A stretch of DNA of 64,000 nt. Origin: Membranipora membranacea (lineage: Eukaryota > Bryozoa > Gymnolaemata > Cheilostomatida > Membraniporidae). The notes beneath the pieces are model-generated. The model was not told where the DNA came from. It was given only the letters and a program-made list of their open reading frames with translations, and ran no database searches. The number at the start of each line of letters is the position of its first letter. Within the stretch, counting starts at the first letter, position 1. The translations under genes and the position numbers were made by a program. This document shows positions 22,450 through 35,529 of the stretch, piece by piece. The stretch is from assembly GCA_914767715.1 (NCBI GenBank), contig OU612071.1, forward strand, positions 10,211,493 to 10,275,492, given 5' to 3'.

Positions 22450-22570
22450 CAATCAATGTTAATCGGGCGGTCGCCGTTCTAGTCTCTGACTACCTGATCG
22501 CTCCGCTGTCATCATTTTCTTTTATAAGAACCATTTATTACAAATAAACACAATCAGAAACCGGAAAAAA
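22450..22570 (+). repeat. Short A-tailed insertion at the LINE 3' end
   Basis: About 120 bases, beginning near CAATCGTTCAATCAATG and ending in GGAAAAAAAAA, interrupt a sequence that is continuous at 3,804-3,860 (ctgcatgaaaaacattc joined directly to ctaaagatgat). The A tail suggests a retroposed fragment. Possible flanking duplication is only attc. The relation to the LINE 3' end is unclear. Confidence 0.4.
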
Positions 22571-22605
22571 AAATTCCTAAAGATGATGTAGAATGACAAT
22601 AAAAG

Positions 22606-22623
22606 TATATATATATATATATA
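22606..22623. repeat. (TA)n microsatellite
   Basis: This is a short run of alternating TA following aataaaag. A shorter version occurs at the matching place near 3,850. Confidence 0.9.
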
Positions 22624-25600
22624 AAGACTGAGTTTATTAAACTCTCAAGAAATAATATGTCACAAAGAGATGGTAAAAAGTTTCAAGCTGGTCTGTGTAA
22701 CTTTTTTTAATTGTAATGTACATGCATCTCATTGTAGCAGAGGAGTAAAAACTAGCTAAAGTTTAGTTAGGCTCGTTTGAGAATGGCTCAATAGTAGGTA
22801 ACAATATACTCTGGCAAACTTTTTTCAGTAGATTTTTTAATGAATAGGGTTTAATACAAATAATCATTAATTATCAGATTTGCCTTTTTTTGTGTGAATG
22901 AAACACCTCCATGATACGCTGCAGATTGTTTCTAACAAATTGCTTGCCATCACTTTGCTGAAATCCCTGGCTTCAATGCAATGTTATGCAAAACTCAAGA
23001 GATGAATCCTCCCAGGTTGAGAGCCCTGTTATTGTGTCATGCAGTCATCAATGTGAACAACTATTCTAACAAGCGTGTTCGGCTGTTATCACCAATAAAT
23101 ACATGCAGCTTTCAATACAAATTCAATGACATTGTATCCTCTAGGTTATTTAAAGTATCAAATGTATGTTAGATCAACCGTTGTGATGTTTTAATAATTT
23201 AAACCTCACTTCATATTTTAATTTAACTGCTCTGTTAGGAAGTTGTGAGAGTTGATTGATGCTGTTCTAGCCTCAGACTTGGCGCATCTGGCTGTAGTTG
23301 GTGTCAAGCTGATAACATGAGGATATGATAAGCCACTGGGGATGTGTGATGATCGTAATGATACCATGTCGAGTTGCGGTGTCATTGGTAAGCATGGTGA
23401 AGTGGATGGGCTGTTTGCCCTAATAATGAGATCAGCACCAGTAGGCCTAAGGGATAAGGACACATGACACAGGTTTAATGATAGCTCTTTTGTGTTCTAT
23501 TATGGGTACTGATGTCTGACAGTGTCTGCCAATGATATGCCGTGTGCTAGCTGAAAATCAGGAGAGTTGCTGCTACCATTGTCAGTGTCAGTTATTTCAA
23601 CAAAGTTGTTTTCATTGACAACCGTCCATGTTTTGTCTGTTTGTGTCAATTTTGTTTGTTTGCCTAGTCAACTGTACTAGTGTCTTAAACTACCTATTGA
23701 AAGCAAGGAGCAACTGTTGCTCCCTGTTGAAAGCGAATGCACAAACAAAAAAAGATTAAGTAAATGTGAGTAGCTGGTAATCAGGCACAGGCTAACCCAT
23801 GGATTTATGTCTATGTTATTGAAAAGACAAAATGCATTGGTAAAACCTCTTGTGGATTGTAATCTGGTACACAAATTATAGCTACAGCTGATATGCTCTA
23901 GTATTTTTTTATTATTGGTTTTTACCCAATTATCAGCTTAGTGAATAATACCACAGGTGGATGATGAGTGAGAGATTCAATTCCGTTCAGACAATTCAGA
24001 GATTGGAAGCTGTATATCTGCTATAGTTATTTGGTATTTGTCATCAAAGAGTTAAACTGATACATTGATTGATTGATTTCATATATTTGTCATGAGTATT
24101 AAAAAAACACTATGATTTTTGTTCTGGGTGTAAACTGTCCATAAAGTAGTGTAAAAAGTGCAAAGATATATAGACTAAGGCAGATTGTTATAATAAAATA
24201 CGTGAGATTGTGGAAGAGCATAATGTATCCTTATTGTTCGTTCCTCAATTACTAGCTGTATGGTCCCAGACTTGCTTCCCTTAGCATTGGTTTCGACATT
24301 AGCAACATTGTGCAGCCTAGCTTTGTATAGAAGCTGACAGCAAGGGATTACCATGAATAGTTTTGCGGAAGATCTAAGTTTTCTTCTGTTTATATCTTTG
24401 ATCCCTGAAACGTTTGATATAAAGTTCTGACCAAATTATTGGAGACCAGACACCTTCTTCGACAGAGAAAGTATATGGGTATTACCACCAATCCAATTAC
24501 AATATATCTGTTATTATGTTATGAGTGATAAGTAAGTGAAAATGGCGGAAGACTGCATGCGTGTCATTAATTACTTGTAGCTAAATTATCATTGTGAATT
24601 CTTACTCTGTACATTTGTCTCAAGCAAACTTAGTAGGCTAAGAAGTTTCCTTTTACAATGTGTCATCTCTAAGTATCTGTTTGTGATCGAGTGAATTGAA
24701 TTTGAATGGTTGCACTACTGATCTTCAGTATTAAGTAGCTGATAAATAGTTTTGTTGTGTTGCTATGAAAACGAGCAAATGCTTGCCCTCTAAATGAGTA
24801 AAGGATTTACCAAATTACAGCGCCCCACCTGGTTTTATTCCTACCCTCAAGGACTTTGATTTTGCCTGAACCTTTTCTATGTCCCTGGGTGTTGTCTGGT
24901 TCAAATTGATATGCAATCATTGTTTGAATCAATCTTCCTTGACATGAGTTAACAAGCCTGCAAGAAGTAACGTCTGCAGTTTGGCCATGGGGAAAATAGG
25001 TGGAGGCAGCAAGATAATCGAGATGGGTAGGGGAAACCACATGTCTATCAATATGCAGTGTTATTCATTAAGTTTTCTGAAGTGTTGTTTGAGGGCTACC
25101 TTTTTTATTGACAGAGTGTTATTGAGTGGAAACAAAAGTCCGTACCTGCGTACGATCCCCCTGTCCTAAATCATGTGCCTTGTTGGTCAGAAGTTTTCTC
25201 ATAATCTGTAATTATGTTGAAAAAAATAAAAACATTTTACAAAAGTTGCGTAAAAAGAGATGCCACTTACAGGGTGGTAGCCTAGTATTCGGCCACACAG
25301 ACCTAGTTTGACCCCAAAGCTGCATATTACCTGGCTATTTATTCGCTCATAATATTGTGAAAATAAAAAAAATTTTAGATGCTGTGTGTATTGCCATTGA
25401 CAATTTTGTACCTGTATGAACAGACTATATTCAACTATATTCAACTGGTAGGGATCAGAAGCCTACGCAGTGAATTGTATCAGCCGAAAATGAGCTAAGG
25501 TTTTGTCAACAAACCATCTGTCATTTAATACAAACTAAACTGAGGCCATATTAACTCAAGATTTAATTCCTACTAATCTGTGATTTTATGTTGTTCTAAA

Positions 25601-28600
25601 TCTGCAAGAGTTTTCGACCATACAATTTAGCTGTAACTGCTGAAGCTGAATTTAAGTGGTATCCCTAAGATTAACACATCATTGATATACAGGCAGCTGA
25701 TTGAGGTGCTGTTGTGTGGATTTAAAGTTGTATAGCTATGTTATGCAGTGCTGAAGATCCCTCCCCTCCTGTATATTCAGAAATGGTGTCAAATATTAGA
25801 CCTAAACAGGTATTTTTTGAATAATCCTAATTGATTACTGATTGATCTGGCTTCGCATAATATTAAGAAAGACTTTACTACTGTATGTTAAATGAAATAT
25901 GGAATCAAAGTCAAGTGGTCAAGAAGTCAGGTGGCTGCAACATTCACATATGAAGTCAATTTAGTCTGATGGCAGCCTATGCATAATGTGGCTAGAAATG
26001 CAACTTCATTTACAATTTTGTGTGGATAGATTTGACAGCTATGTCTTGTAGAGTTTTTTGTGCTGATCGCAACAACAATATTTGGTCTGCTATCATAAAC
26101 AGCTGAGGTGTGGGCAATAACAGTTGCAATACCCCCTTATATCACCTGTATATATCCGTCAATAAAGCGAAACTCCTTTTTCAATCTTGCTGCAACCCTG
26201 AAAACTGGCTTAGAATGTTTGTATCGATCTTATTCTTTTATAGTAGTTTTGATTGTCATAACCAGTGACCAGAAACACTTTTTTCAGCACTAAGCACCTT
26301 TTTGATGATATTTTAATGAAACTATGGTGGGAACTTAATGATACGTACCATTTGAAAAACGACACACTCAGAGCATTGAAAACTGGTGTAATGCGATGGG
26401 AGGGTCAATACATGGTCACCATTACCCACTCAAAATTGTAAATGGAAGTGAAAAGATAGGCGGAGGCTGCCACTTGACTAATTAATGCTAAGGTGCACAA
26501 TATTTATATAGTTTCATTCTTTTGGTATATCTGCTTGTGAATTTTCACACTCTGACACTCCTCAAAAACCCGGACAACTTAATTTTATGGCCCTAAATTG
26601 CTCTTCAGGTTTACAGTGCCACTCACCAAACCCTCCAGCTGGGTTTACTCGGACACTTCAAGCCATCGGTGTGCTGCTATGCTACACAGGATAGTCAGGA
26701 ATGGCAGGGTAACAATTTAAAGCTAGGACTCCCTCCTATATTGTTGTGATAAAATATGGTTTGCGATGAATTAATTGCACTTAAAGTCAATTGAACGCTG
26801 ACAACAAACTGATAAATAAAATTACTGAAAGTGTTTTAGTAAAATAATAATAAGGGATAAATAAAAATCTCTTTGAAGTACTGCTGTAGTGGTTGTAGTT
26901 GTTTGAAGCTGGACTTACTTGGTTTTGTGTTTCCTTATCAGCCTGATTAGCCTCTAACTTTTGTTAACTCATGTGGGGACAACTCCAAATTCAACTCATA
27001 ATAATCTAGTGTAGCCAACGCATCGTAAAATCGTAGTGTTAGAATCTGCAGTTTTGCCAAGCAGTGAACGTTTTACAAAACGTTTTTAAATTAGAGCCTA
27101 CGTTAGCAGGAAAATTTTGTTTTCCATTTAGCAAAATAACTTTGACTTCACTGATTTTATCTGTTGATAGTTATTTTAACATTGTTCTGCTTAGATTGAT
27201 ATATGAAATTGGTGATCCCAGATTTTGCGACGCTGATCTATTATTTCCATCAAATTTTCAAAAATATTATTCCTCAATTTTCTTTAATTCAGGATGTCAG
27301 GATCATATTTTCACCAAGGAATAGTTCTGTATTATACATGTTCAATACATGTACATTTCACATAAGTTCCTGTGAAACAACAAACTCCTAACTGCGTACT
27401 TTTTCAGCGACATGGCTATTTGCACTGCCAACCATATGAATGTCTACACTCACACTGGTTCTCTGTTCATATACACCTCACATACTCACAAATATTTTAA
27501 ATTATGAATTTCTTCTGGCATGAAGTTGAATTTTAATTGAATAAAAGAAATATTATCCCCACTGCTGTTAAAGTAGAAGATAACACTGGCACCACTAAAT
27601 ATGTATCAAGATGCAATTAACCTTCACCAGTAGGCAACATACTCAACAATAGAAATCGAAGGTATAAGCTTTGGATCTGCACAACAGGGTAGTCAGTAGC
27701 CCCTCCACCCCATGGCTGCAATAAACTGAATTAAGTTGAGGCTATTATAATCCCAAAGAAAATGCTTAATTTTTGTTATATTGAAAGCAATAATATTGTT
27801 TTTGTAGATGATTTTGTAACTGAGATGACTGTTTATATATAAAGATTGGCACAACAAAAGATAACTGCTTTGATTCTAGAAAAATACTATTTTAGACATC
27901 ATTTTTTTCAATAATGTATTTATTTGGAGAGTACGGGTATTTGTGATACTGAAACAAGATGGTGGATGAGAGTTTGTAATTGAAATAATTAAATTTTTCA
28001 AATCTAACTTTTATTTATAACATCCAAATTTAGTAGGAGTACATCATTATGCATCAAATATCAAAATATAACTTTTGTGGTTGTTTGCCGCTTTAAGTGT
28101 TTTTTCAACTTTTCAGTTTTAAACAATCATGGTTACATAGTTGAATAAATTATCAGGTCTTTGTACTCTAGCATCTATTTTTGATCTGTGCTCCAATATA
28201 GAGTTCAACCTATGGACAGACAAGTTTTATAAGAGCACACATGTCATCTGGTCAACACCCTGAATGGAATCCAGTTACCGTTTAGGGTGCTACGAGTAAT
28301 TAATTCAAACTATTTTTAGGCTGAGAAAGGACTGCCTGAAGTGCCAAGTGCAAATTTTGATTTGATTTGCATAAAGTACACAGCTTTTCATTATCTATTC
28401 TGGTCCAGCAACCAGAACAAGCGATGAATATTTGTACTCCCCTTCAACAAGGTTAATTTTCATCAAATTCCAACATACGGAGTTGTCCTATCAAATTTGA
28501 ATTTATTAAATTATTCGGAGTTGTCTTCTTCAAGACTCATAAGTTGAGACTGATATCCTTACCCGGCAATATTTCTTATATGACGGGGGGATAGGCTTGG

Positions 28601-29230
28601 AGATGGCAAAGGTTTTTTGCTTTGTCAAGGTAAATTGAAAATCATAAAAGAGAAAAATTTCCCAGAGACGGGGAATGAGACACTCTTTATATCACCATAT
28701 CAATGATTGCTGTACCACTGGATGCAAAGAAGAAAGGAAAAGGTAATCAACTGCCAGGCCTTGTTTATTCTGATTAAATATGGAAGAAAGACTTGTGGTA
28801 TGTTAAGAAATATCCTATAATTATTTATTCTAATTTTTTGTTCCCCGGACTGTTTTAGTGATTGATTATTATTCCAGTCATACTGTACACTTATCGGTAC
28901 AGGTACATGTCTGATGCCAGTTACAGTCATATACCTGCTTCATCATACCAATTCACTAATCAAGACATTATTATTTTCAGTTCAGAAGTACTAGGCTAAA
29001 TTTATTTCTTACTTTTATCCAATCTATTGCACTCTCTCATAAAAATTAGAGTATCATAAGAAATTTGTCACATGCTAGGCCTACTACTATTAATTTGAAA
29101 ACCTTATCATAGTCTTCATTTTACTGTTACTGTACCCCTCATTCATTATATGATTAGAGGATTATCTTACCAAAAATGGCGAGACTGAATAAGACTAGCC
29201 TAGTCGTTGTGAATTTGATTCACCACATTA
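22624..29230. other. Mostly empty interval with weak exon candidates
   Basis: The interval is AT-rich and lacks recognisable transposons. A minus-strand segment at 24957-24845 is open between an acceptor (CTTCTTGCAG) and a donor (GAGG|GTAGGA), coding for GRLIQTMIAYQFEPDN-like sequence. Its phase does not join the candidate exon at 23446-23218. Another open minus-strand stretch lies near 22,900-22,990 (EARDFSKVMASNLLET). I would not call a gene from these. Confidence 0.4.
23218..23446 (-). CDS. Possible terminal exon, unrecognised
   Basis: The segment follows an acceptor (TTATCCCTTAG) and stays open for 75 residues to a TAA at its lower end. The sequence is rich in Ser, Thr and Pro (NSPSTSPCLPMTPQLDMVSL). 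It looks like a disordered C-terminal tail. An ATTAAA lies about 25 bases downstream. No upstream exon with matching phase was found, so it remains a guess. Confidence 0.25.
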
Positions 29231-30270
29231 GCAACAGCTCCTAGGGTCTCCTAGCTAAACCCTTGACCACCCTGTTCCAAAGCTCACTGGACAAACGTAA
29301 AGTTCCCATGGATTGGAAGATGGCAAGCGTATGCCCAGTTTATAAGAAGGGTGAGAAGTACTTGGCAGAAAACTACCGACCTGTCAGCCTTACATGCGTC
29401 ACCAGTAAGATCATGGAGCATATCCTCACCAGCCAGCTACAGACATACGCCGAATCCAACAACATCTTCCGCAGCAATCAGCATGGGTTCAGGGCGAACC
29501 ATGGATGTGGAATTCAACTCACCGAACTAACTACTGACATTAAATATAACTCCTGCTCAAATTAGCCAAATTTGGTGTCAACTACCAAGTAATTGCTTGG
29601 ATCGAGGACTTCCTTACAGGGGGGCAGCAGATGACGTTCTCAAGAAAACGAAATCCTGACACTCAATCAATATCTCTCCATGATACCGAAATTCCAAGGG
29701 CTTCTACTGTGAAGTACCTTGGTGTCACTCTCGACCCAAAGATCATCTGGAACACACACATAGAGAATATCACCAACAAAGCCAACTCCACCTTGGGCTT
29801 TATAAGAAGAAATGTACTGACAACATCACAACCAGTAAAGGAAACTGCATGCAAGCAGTTGGTCAGACCTGTATTAGAATATGCGTATGTCGCCTGGGAT
29901 TCTGTAACAGAAACTCAGGCCAAACGACTAGAATCTGTCCAACGACGAGCTGCACGCCTGATCTGCGGTATCAGAAAGACTGACCGCAAGACCAGCACAA
30001 CCAGTCTCTTACAGCAGCTTAACCTGCCATCACTTTCCCAGCGTAGAGGTGAGCGGAGGCTAAAAGTATTTAGCCAATACCATCACAACAATCCATCAGT
30101 TCTCGCTAAATACATCGCTAGATAAGCACATAACTCAGCACGCCGCCACCAGCACCAGTATTTCACTCCCCAAACCAACACCACTCACTGTCGACGATCG
30201 TTCTTCATCCGAACAGCGAGAGAATTGAATATGCTGCCTGACACCAGTCATCTACTGAGCCCCCAATGTG
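29231..30270 (+). pseudogene. Second LINE fragment, internally deleted reverse transcriptase
   Basis: The piece begins in the polymerase N-terminal region (VPMDWKMASVCPVYKKGE, NYRPVSLTCVTSKIMEHIL, NQHGFRANHGC), runs to a stop at about 29,565, and resumes with the region after the catalytic core (VKYLGVTLDPKIIWNTHI, RPVLEYAYVAWD, RRAARLICGI). Motif A and the YADD box are missing, so it cannot act. The style is Jockey-like and differs from the LINE at 15.8-22.5 kb. Codons for ARRHQHQYFTPQ and FFIRTARELNMLPD follow the stop at 30,123, marking the usual C-terminus with one nonsense change. Confidence 0.88.
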
Positions 30271-32132
30271 TCTAATATTAGCCTGTTATTTGAAAATTTG
30301 TTGCTGACCTGGAACGATAAACCGATTGTGGCACAACGGTTTCTTAAGTCACAGCTGTAGAGGCTGGCGCTGGAAACCTGCCAACTTGCAGGTAAACATG
30401 CAGGTAAACAAGCCTGGATTTTTTCCTATCTCTGGTATCATCCAGATGGGTAGGTAATGTTGACGGTTGCCACAGGGCTGTCCTGTAGAATGGATGATGC
30501 CGGACTGGTATTTTTAATAGGCAGATGGCCCTTTTGCGGAAGGGGTTGATGGTTGACTACAGGACATATTTTTACTATTGCATCAACCACCTCAAAGGAG
30601 GGAGGAGGGTTGATCTAATGTGAATGTTGTATGTTAAGATATGACATGCTTCCGACTCTGCTGGGTGGCTGGTGCTGATTGATACTAGATTTGATTAAAA
30701 CATTAGCATTGAACCAGCCAGATTGGTATTCAGACCCGTAAAAAAGATCATTTTAAGCTTAAAATCACTAGCCTTGCTGTTGCTGGTCTAGATAATCAAG
30801 AAGAAAGTACTTCTTGTTTCTTTCTAACAGCTAAAGTATCGATCGGGATATGTTGGTACTACACGCTACACAGACCCAGGATATCTTTCAGAGAGCGAAA
30901 GTAATCACTCTTAACTCCCCATTTGTATAGCCCTAAATAATGACAGACACATATCTGTTTGAAGACTGGGTGTGTGACAAGGAACATAATCATAACAATG
31001 AGGCTTACTTCACCTAAACTTAAATTGTTTAATTGGTTTCAGGACATAATACAATGCCGCCAAACACAGTCTTTATCACCGCATTGGGGTTTACGAAGAC
31101 AACTTGTAAGGATTGCCTCAAATATTATTATTCTGATATTGTATAGTGGTATAATATATTTTCAATAGTTTTACAATATTTCTATTTACAGCCCGAATTC
31201 GGCTGCAGCTGTGTCAACGTTACTACAATGGTAAGTTGAGATGAGTAGGCCTACCATGTAAGTTTCATACGTTGGTCAATGGAGAACTCTCGTTCAGCTT
31301 GTTCAACATGGCTCTATAAACCTCCAATGGTAGAGCTTTCATGCCACGGTGTGATACTGTTATACAGATTTAAACATCTTATCTCAGTTTCCCTCATTTG
31401 AGTGTGGAAATTATTTACTGAATGGTGGTTTTTATTGTGTGTTTGTGTTGTGCTGGGAATTTGGTGTTCACAAAGTTTCATCACACATAACATGTTTCAA
31501 TACTAGCTAAAGTGTGTTGGTATTCGGTGTGTGTGGTCTTATGTATCAAAATTAATGTGTACCAGCTGCTCACTTTATACCCTTTATCCTTTTAGGCATG
31601 TGTCTCCCTCCAGAAAACTGAACAATACCCGGAAATAAATTCTCCACCAGGTTTGTGTCGATTAAAACATGTTACCGCTCGAACGAAAGTTAATTACTGA
31701 GTTATTTTGATTCGCTTGTTGACTCCAACTAGTATGCCTCATTTCTCCAATCTCAACTTCACAGCCTGTATGTAATTAGATAATATTACTCGACTGACCT
31801 TTTAAGAAATAGGAGATTGTGCATCAGTATATTGTTTTTATTTTCTGTTCGTCGTAGGTTGTCTTCTCTAAAATCAGTCTAAGAAAACTCCTCGTCTTTC
31901 AGCACTTGGATATAAATTGATATGAGAAATGTTAGGAATTGGGCCAAACTTAGTGTTAGCACTAGATAGGATTCAGTTAACTTTAGATAAATGGAATGGT
32001 AGATTCACTTAGTACCAAATAATCAGTTATTTGTATAAGGACTGAGATAACAAATAGTTAGATGTTTCAATTTTGTTTGAAGAGTAGTGGCTTATATTAC
32101 TGACACAGGATGACCTCGGAGATCAAAATACT
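30271..32132. other. Interval with two small exon-like segments
   Basis: The first part is probably LINE 3' untranslated sequence. A short segment at about 31,189-31,227 lies between a TTTACAG acceptor and a GTAAGT donor and would code for PEFGCSCVNVTTM. Another at about 31,598-31,650, after CCTTTTAG, would code for ACVSLQKTEQYPEINSPP. Their phases do not join the exon candidates to the right, so no gene is called. Confidence 0.3.
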
Positions 32133-32457
32133 CTTACTAAGCCAGCACTAGCTCTATATTCGTTGGTAATAAAGAGGTATACTAAATTTCATATTGTGTG
32201 CATTAAATTTTGAATGTATCGTTAGTCTGGTATCCTCCTTATGGTTGAACGCTCGGAGTGTGCATCACACACATCTTCCAATATTCTAATCACTCAATAA
32301 ACAACAATAATGATGACATAGTCCTACCTTCCTTCATGGTGATGTTGATACCCAGCTTGCCACAAAGACCCCATATCCCAGGTATTTCAATCTACTTAAT
32401 TGCAATTCTTACGCACAATTAGAACAAAATGCTTAGATTACACCTTTTATGTTTTAG

Positions 32458-33249
32458 ACTGCCGGTGGAAAGTATTGTAATAACACAATAATGACAAACC
32501 CTGCAGAAGAGCAGACAGCACTGGGTAATAGTTATTTCACCAGGTTTGTGTAAATACTTTCTTGCGTTCACTCCATCAAACACAAATACCACATAAATTA
32601 TCTTGTCAGCTACTATTAATGTACATCAGCAATCTAATGTCGTGTCATCATATCAAAATCGACAGCATAGTCAGAATTAGAATACAATATCTTTCTGACA
32701 TTTGCAGTTTTCTGTCCTCACAAAATTTGTGAACGGACAACTATACATTGTTTACATTTTGTTCATGTGAGAAGACAATCACGCATAAACAAAAACATAC
32801 AAACAATGCATATTGGTCTGATCTCCAATATTGTATGGGCAGAGAACTGTTATTGCCAGGAGGATCATCGCATCCTGAACTAGTCGTGGGCGTCTACTCA
32901 CTTTTTGGTTGTGATGTGAGTAAATTTTGTTCATTGTGCTTTACCCACTGTGCGTACTAGCTGCGAGACAATTCACACTCAATTAGGGTTGTTATATCCT
33001 AATGCTATGCGAATATTCTAGGGAGTGTTAGCTATCTAGTTTAATAACGATAAAAGGCTTGAAAACAAAGCCCTCCTCAGCTTGTGGTTGAAAATGTTGA
33101 AAATAAGACTATCGTAATGCATCCAGATATGATGACTCTGTGTCCAAATTTCACACTATTTGACTCACTACATTATTATTTATTTTCAGTATGGAAACAT
33201 TATGACATCTGACGTAACCTCTATAGCTCAACACTTTGTGGTGCATTGA
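32458..33249 (+). CDS. Three linked exon candidates, possible protease-like C-terminus
   Basis: Exons 32458-32543, 32843-32915 and 33190-33249 join with agreeing phases (2, then 0) to code for 72 residues ending in TGA. They read TAGGKYCNNTIMTNPAEEQ, then LLLPGGSSHPELVVGVYSLF followed by GCD, then YGNIMTSDVTSIAQHFVVH. The middle part resembles the end of trypsin-like domains (GG...LVVGVYS...GC...), but no catalytic triad residues can be assigned. The start is not found. The 35.5-36.2 kb copy carries a stop in the middle exon. Confidence 0.35.
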
Positions 33250-34408
33250 CCATGACGCCATTTTGGAGTCGGAAAGTATCAGATAACGGTATGTCATTTC
33301 ACAATTTTTGCACTGTATTGGAAAAGTAATGTTGCAAGGGGGGTGGTCAAGGGAGCTCGCCAACTGTTTTATTCAATACCCCAGGGTATTTCAACACAGG
33401 ATTATATATAATCTGTAAAACAAAGGTCCCCTAAAATCCAATTTTCAATAACTACCAGAGAAATTTAATCTAATCAGGTCAATGATGACATTATAACCTT
33501 TAACTAAATTTGCTATGAAATCCTGGAAAAAATACCGTAGAGAGTTTTGATGATATAATATAGATGATTAGATGCCTACCTGTCTAGTCTCATTGAACCC
33601 AAGAAATTTGCAGCACCATACTAATGCTTGCTGCTAATGCTGCTTAGAGTGTTATAACCCTCATATTGCAGTTCAAGAAACGTGTTTCCTTTAAATTTAT
33701 TTGACTTTTTCAAAATTTACAAGGACGCGAAAAAAGGTGTAGCTTTAGATGATGATAAATATCAAATTTTGTGTTTAGCATGTCTGTCATGGAGGCAAGT
33801 TCACCCCTAGGGTTACCTCATGTGAACCCTTTAGCTTGTGATATTCAAAACTGTTCAATAGTACACATATGTAGGCCAAAGGTACACACTATGTATTCCA
33901 AGGGTACCTATGTCATATGAACCCTAAAAATCTGGGCAACCGTAAAGTTGTTCGCCTACAAACACCATCAATGATGCATTGATGAATGAAGATCAAATAG
34001 ATTGCCCATTGATATTTACGGAGAGCTCTGCACATACTGACAAAGCTTCCCAGTAGATTTCTCATGGTGAAGGCTCCATAGTGGCAAATCTTCCACGATG
34101 AGGAATCTGCTATGTTTAGATTGTACAAACGTCATTATCTGTCTAGTTGTCCATTTGTGCTATTGATATGTAAACCTATCAGAGTTAATAGCATGATATG
34201 TTTCGTAGCTGTCTCAGCTCCCACAAAAGAAGGGAAACCCCTTGACCTTTATAGCACAATACTGGTAACTATAAAGTTTATCGAAATAGGATTAATCATA
34301 TCTGCATGATGTTCCAAGCCGAACAAGGATATAGTTTCCTAACATATCGAACAAAGCATGTTTTCTTATCCGTGGTACACATTCAATTTTATTTTTTGTC
34401 GAATTTAG

Positions 34409-34572
34409 GACCTGTTGGTGACGGCGTTCACATAGTCAGTGGGAGTGATTGTGGAGGTACCAACCAAATTTCTCCTTGTGATGGCGCATTAGAATGTTGC
34501 ACCATCAAACAACATGCAAATGAAAGGAGGATATACTTCAGCGCTATTTCATCCACTTGTCCCAACCATCGG
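34409..34572 (+). CDS. Cysteine-rich exon, copy 1
   Basis: The exon lies between GAATTTAG and a GTAAGT donor, starting in phase 1 and ending in phase 0. It codes for GPVGDGVHIVSGSDCGG, SPCDGALECC and, near the end, SSTCPNHR. The Cys spacing (C, C, CC, C) recalls small disulfide-rich folds, but a sixth Cys would have to come from another exon. No family is assigned and phases do not join the flanking candidates. Confidence 0.4.
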
Positions 34573-35212
34573 GTAAGTGTTTTAGAACAAAATTATACAC
34601 TCTTGAAACCTGGTAAGTTTGAGTGTGTGTCATACCTCATGATGACTTTGAATATGAAAGTTTAATTCCTCAATTTATTATAGTCAAAGTAGCTGTGTAC
34701 TGACTTTCCAGTCCAGAGTGATTGCTATACAAAATTCAACCCGCTTCAAAATGAGGCAAAATGCCATACTATGACAAAATTATTATCTTAATAATACTAA
34801 AATGTGGTTCGTAATGAGAAAACAGAGAGGCTTGTTTATAATAAAATATAATTTTTTGTAACATTGTAGGTGTTGTTTTGTTAAGGCAGAGAGTTTCTGG
34901 TAACATCAAGCAGCTCATTCTAAGGTCAGTCAGTATCTATCAGTATCTACCGAAACATCAGTTATCAGATAAGTGTTTGAAGGACAATGTGGTGCCATAT
35001 TGTCAAAAGTTTCATTCAATTAGGGCTCATCGTTTTAAGTGGTGCTAAAAAACGCAAACACAGTTTAATGTTTCTTGTGAACACTAAGGACAGGTTTGCA
35101 GGTGCCAAGCTCTTGTGTTCTCTGTAGTGATCCCTTTCGAGATCATCAAGTTTTGCTTGGTACCTTGACTCCACAGCTTTTAATTTTTTCTTTTATTTCC
35201 CTATACAATAGT
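34573..35212. other. Right part of unit 1
   Basis: A decayed counterpart of the exon candidate at 37858-38027 lies at about 34,869-35,030. Its frame is closed by the 63-base extra segment that follows. The last 65 bases duplicate the 3' end of the minus-strand gene at 38,072. Confidence 0.4.
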
Positions 35213-35529
35213 AACCTTACTAAGCCAGCACTAGCTCTATATTCATTGGTAATAAAGAGGTATACTAAATTTCATATTGTGTACATTAAATTTTGAATCT
35301 ATCGTTAGTCTGGCATCCTCCTTATGGTTGAACGCTTGGAGTGTGCATCACACACATCTTCCAATATTCTAATCACTCCTTAAACAACGATAACGATGAC
35401 ATAGTCCTACCTTCCTTCATGGTGATGTTGATACCCAGCTTGCCACAAAGACCCCATATCCCATGTATTTCAATCTACTCTTACGCATAATTAGAACAAA
35501 ATGCTTAGATTACACCTTTTGTGTTTTAG

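Larger units (their letters stand above)
15819..22455 (+). mobile_element. Non-LTR retrotransposon (LINE), broken, with a nested insertion
   Basis: The element runs in the order ORF1, endonuclease, reverse transcriptase and C-terminal region, all on the plus strand. The endonuclease and reverse-transcriptase style (SSTLIDHIYTN, PQGSILAPSLFLIYVNDL, YADDT) fits the CR1/L2/Jockey group of LINEs; I cannot fix the clade. ORF2 is interrupted at about 17,940 by a 2.7 kb element, shifts frame at least twice in the polymerase and is deleted after YADDT. The 5' edge is taken as the start of the open frame. The 3' edge is uncertain. Confidence 0.85.
32133..35212. repeat. 3.1 kb tandem duplication, unit 1
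   Basis: The unit from CTTACTAAGCC to CCCTATACAATAG is repeated almost base for base at 35,217-38,138. Unit 1 holds about 85 bases (about 32,738-32,821) and about 63 bases (about 35,030-35,093) that unit 2 lacks. Its right end carries the last 20 or so codons of the minus-strand gene whose real terminal exon overlaps unit 2. Confidence 0.95.

Noticed and set aside
24845-24957. Exon candidate on the minus strand
   Set aside because: It is open with acceptor and donor, but its phase disagrees with the only other candidate nearby and no family signal is present.
31598-31650. Exon candidate coding for ACVSLQKTEQYPEINSPP
   Set aside because: It is open between plausible splice sites, but its end phase does not fit the next candidate at 32,458 and it is too short to stand alone.
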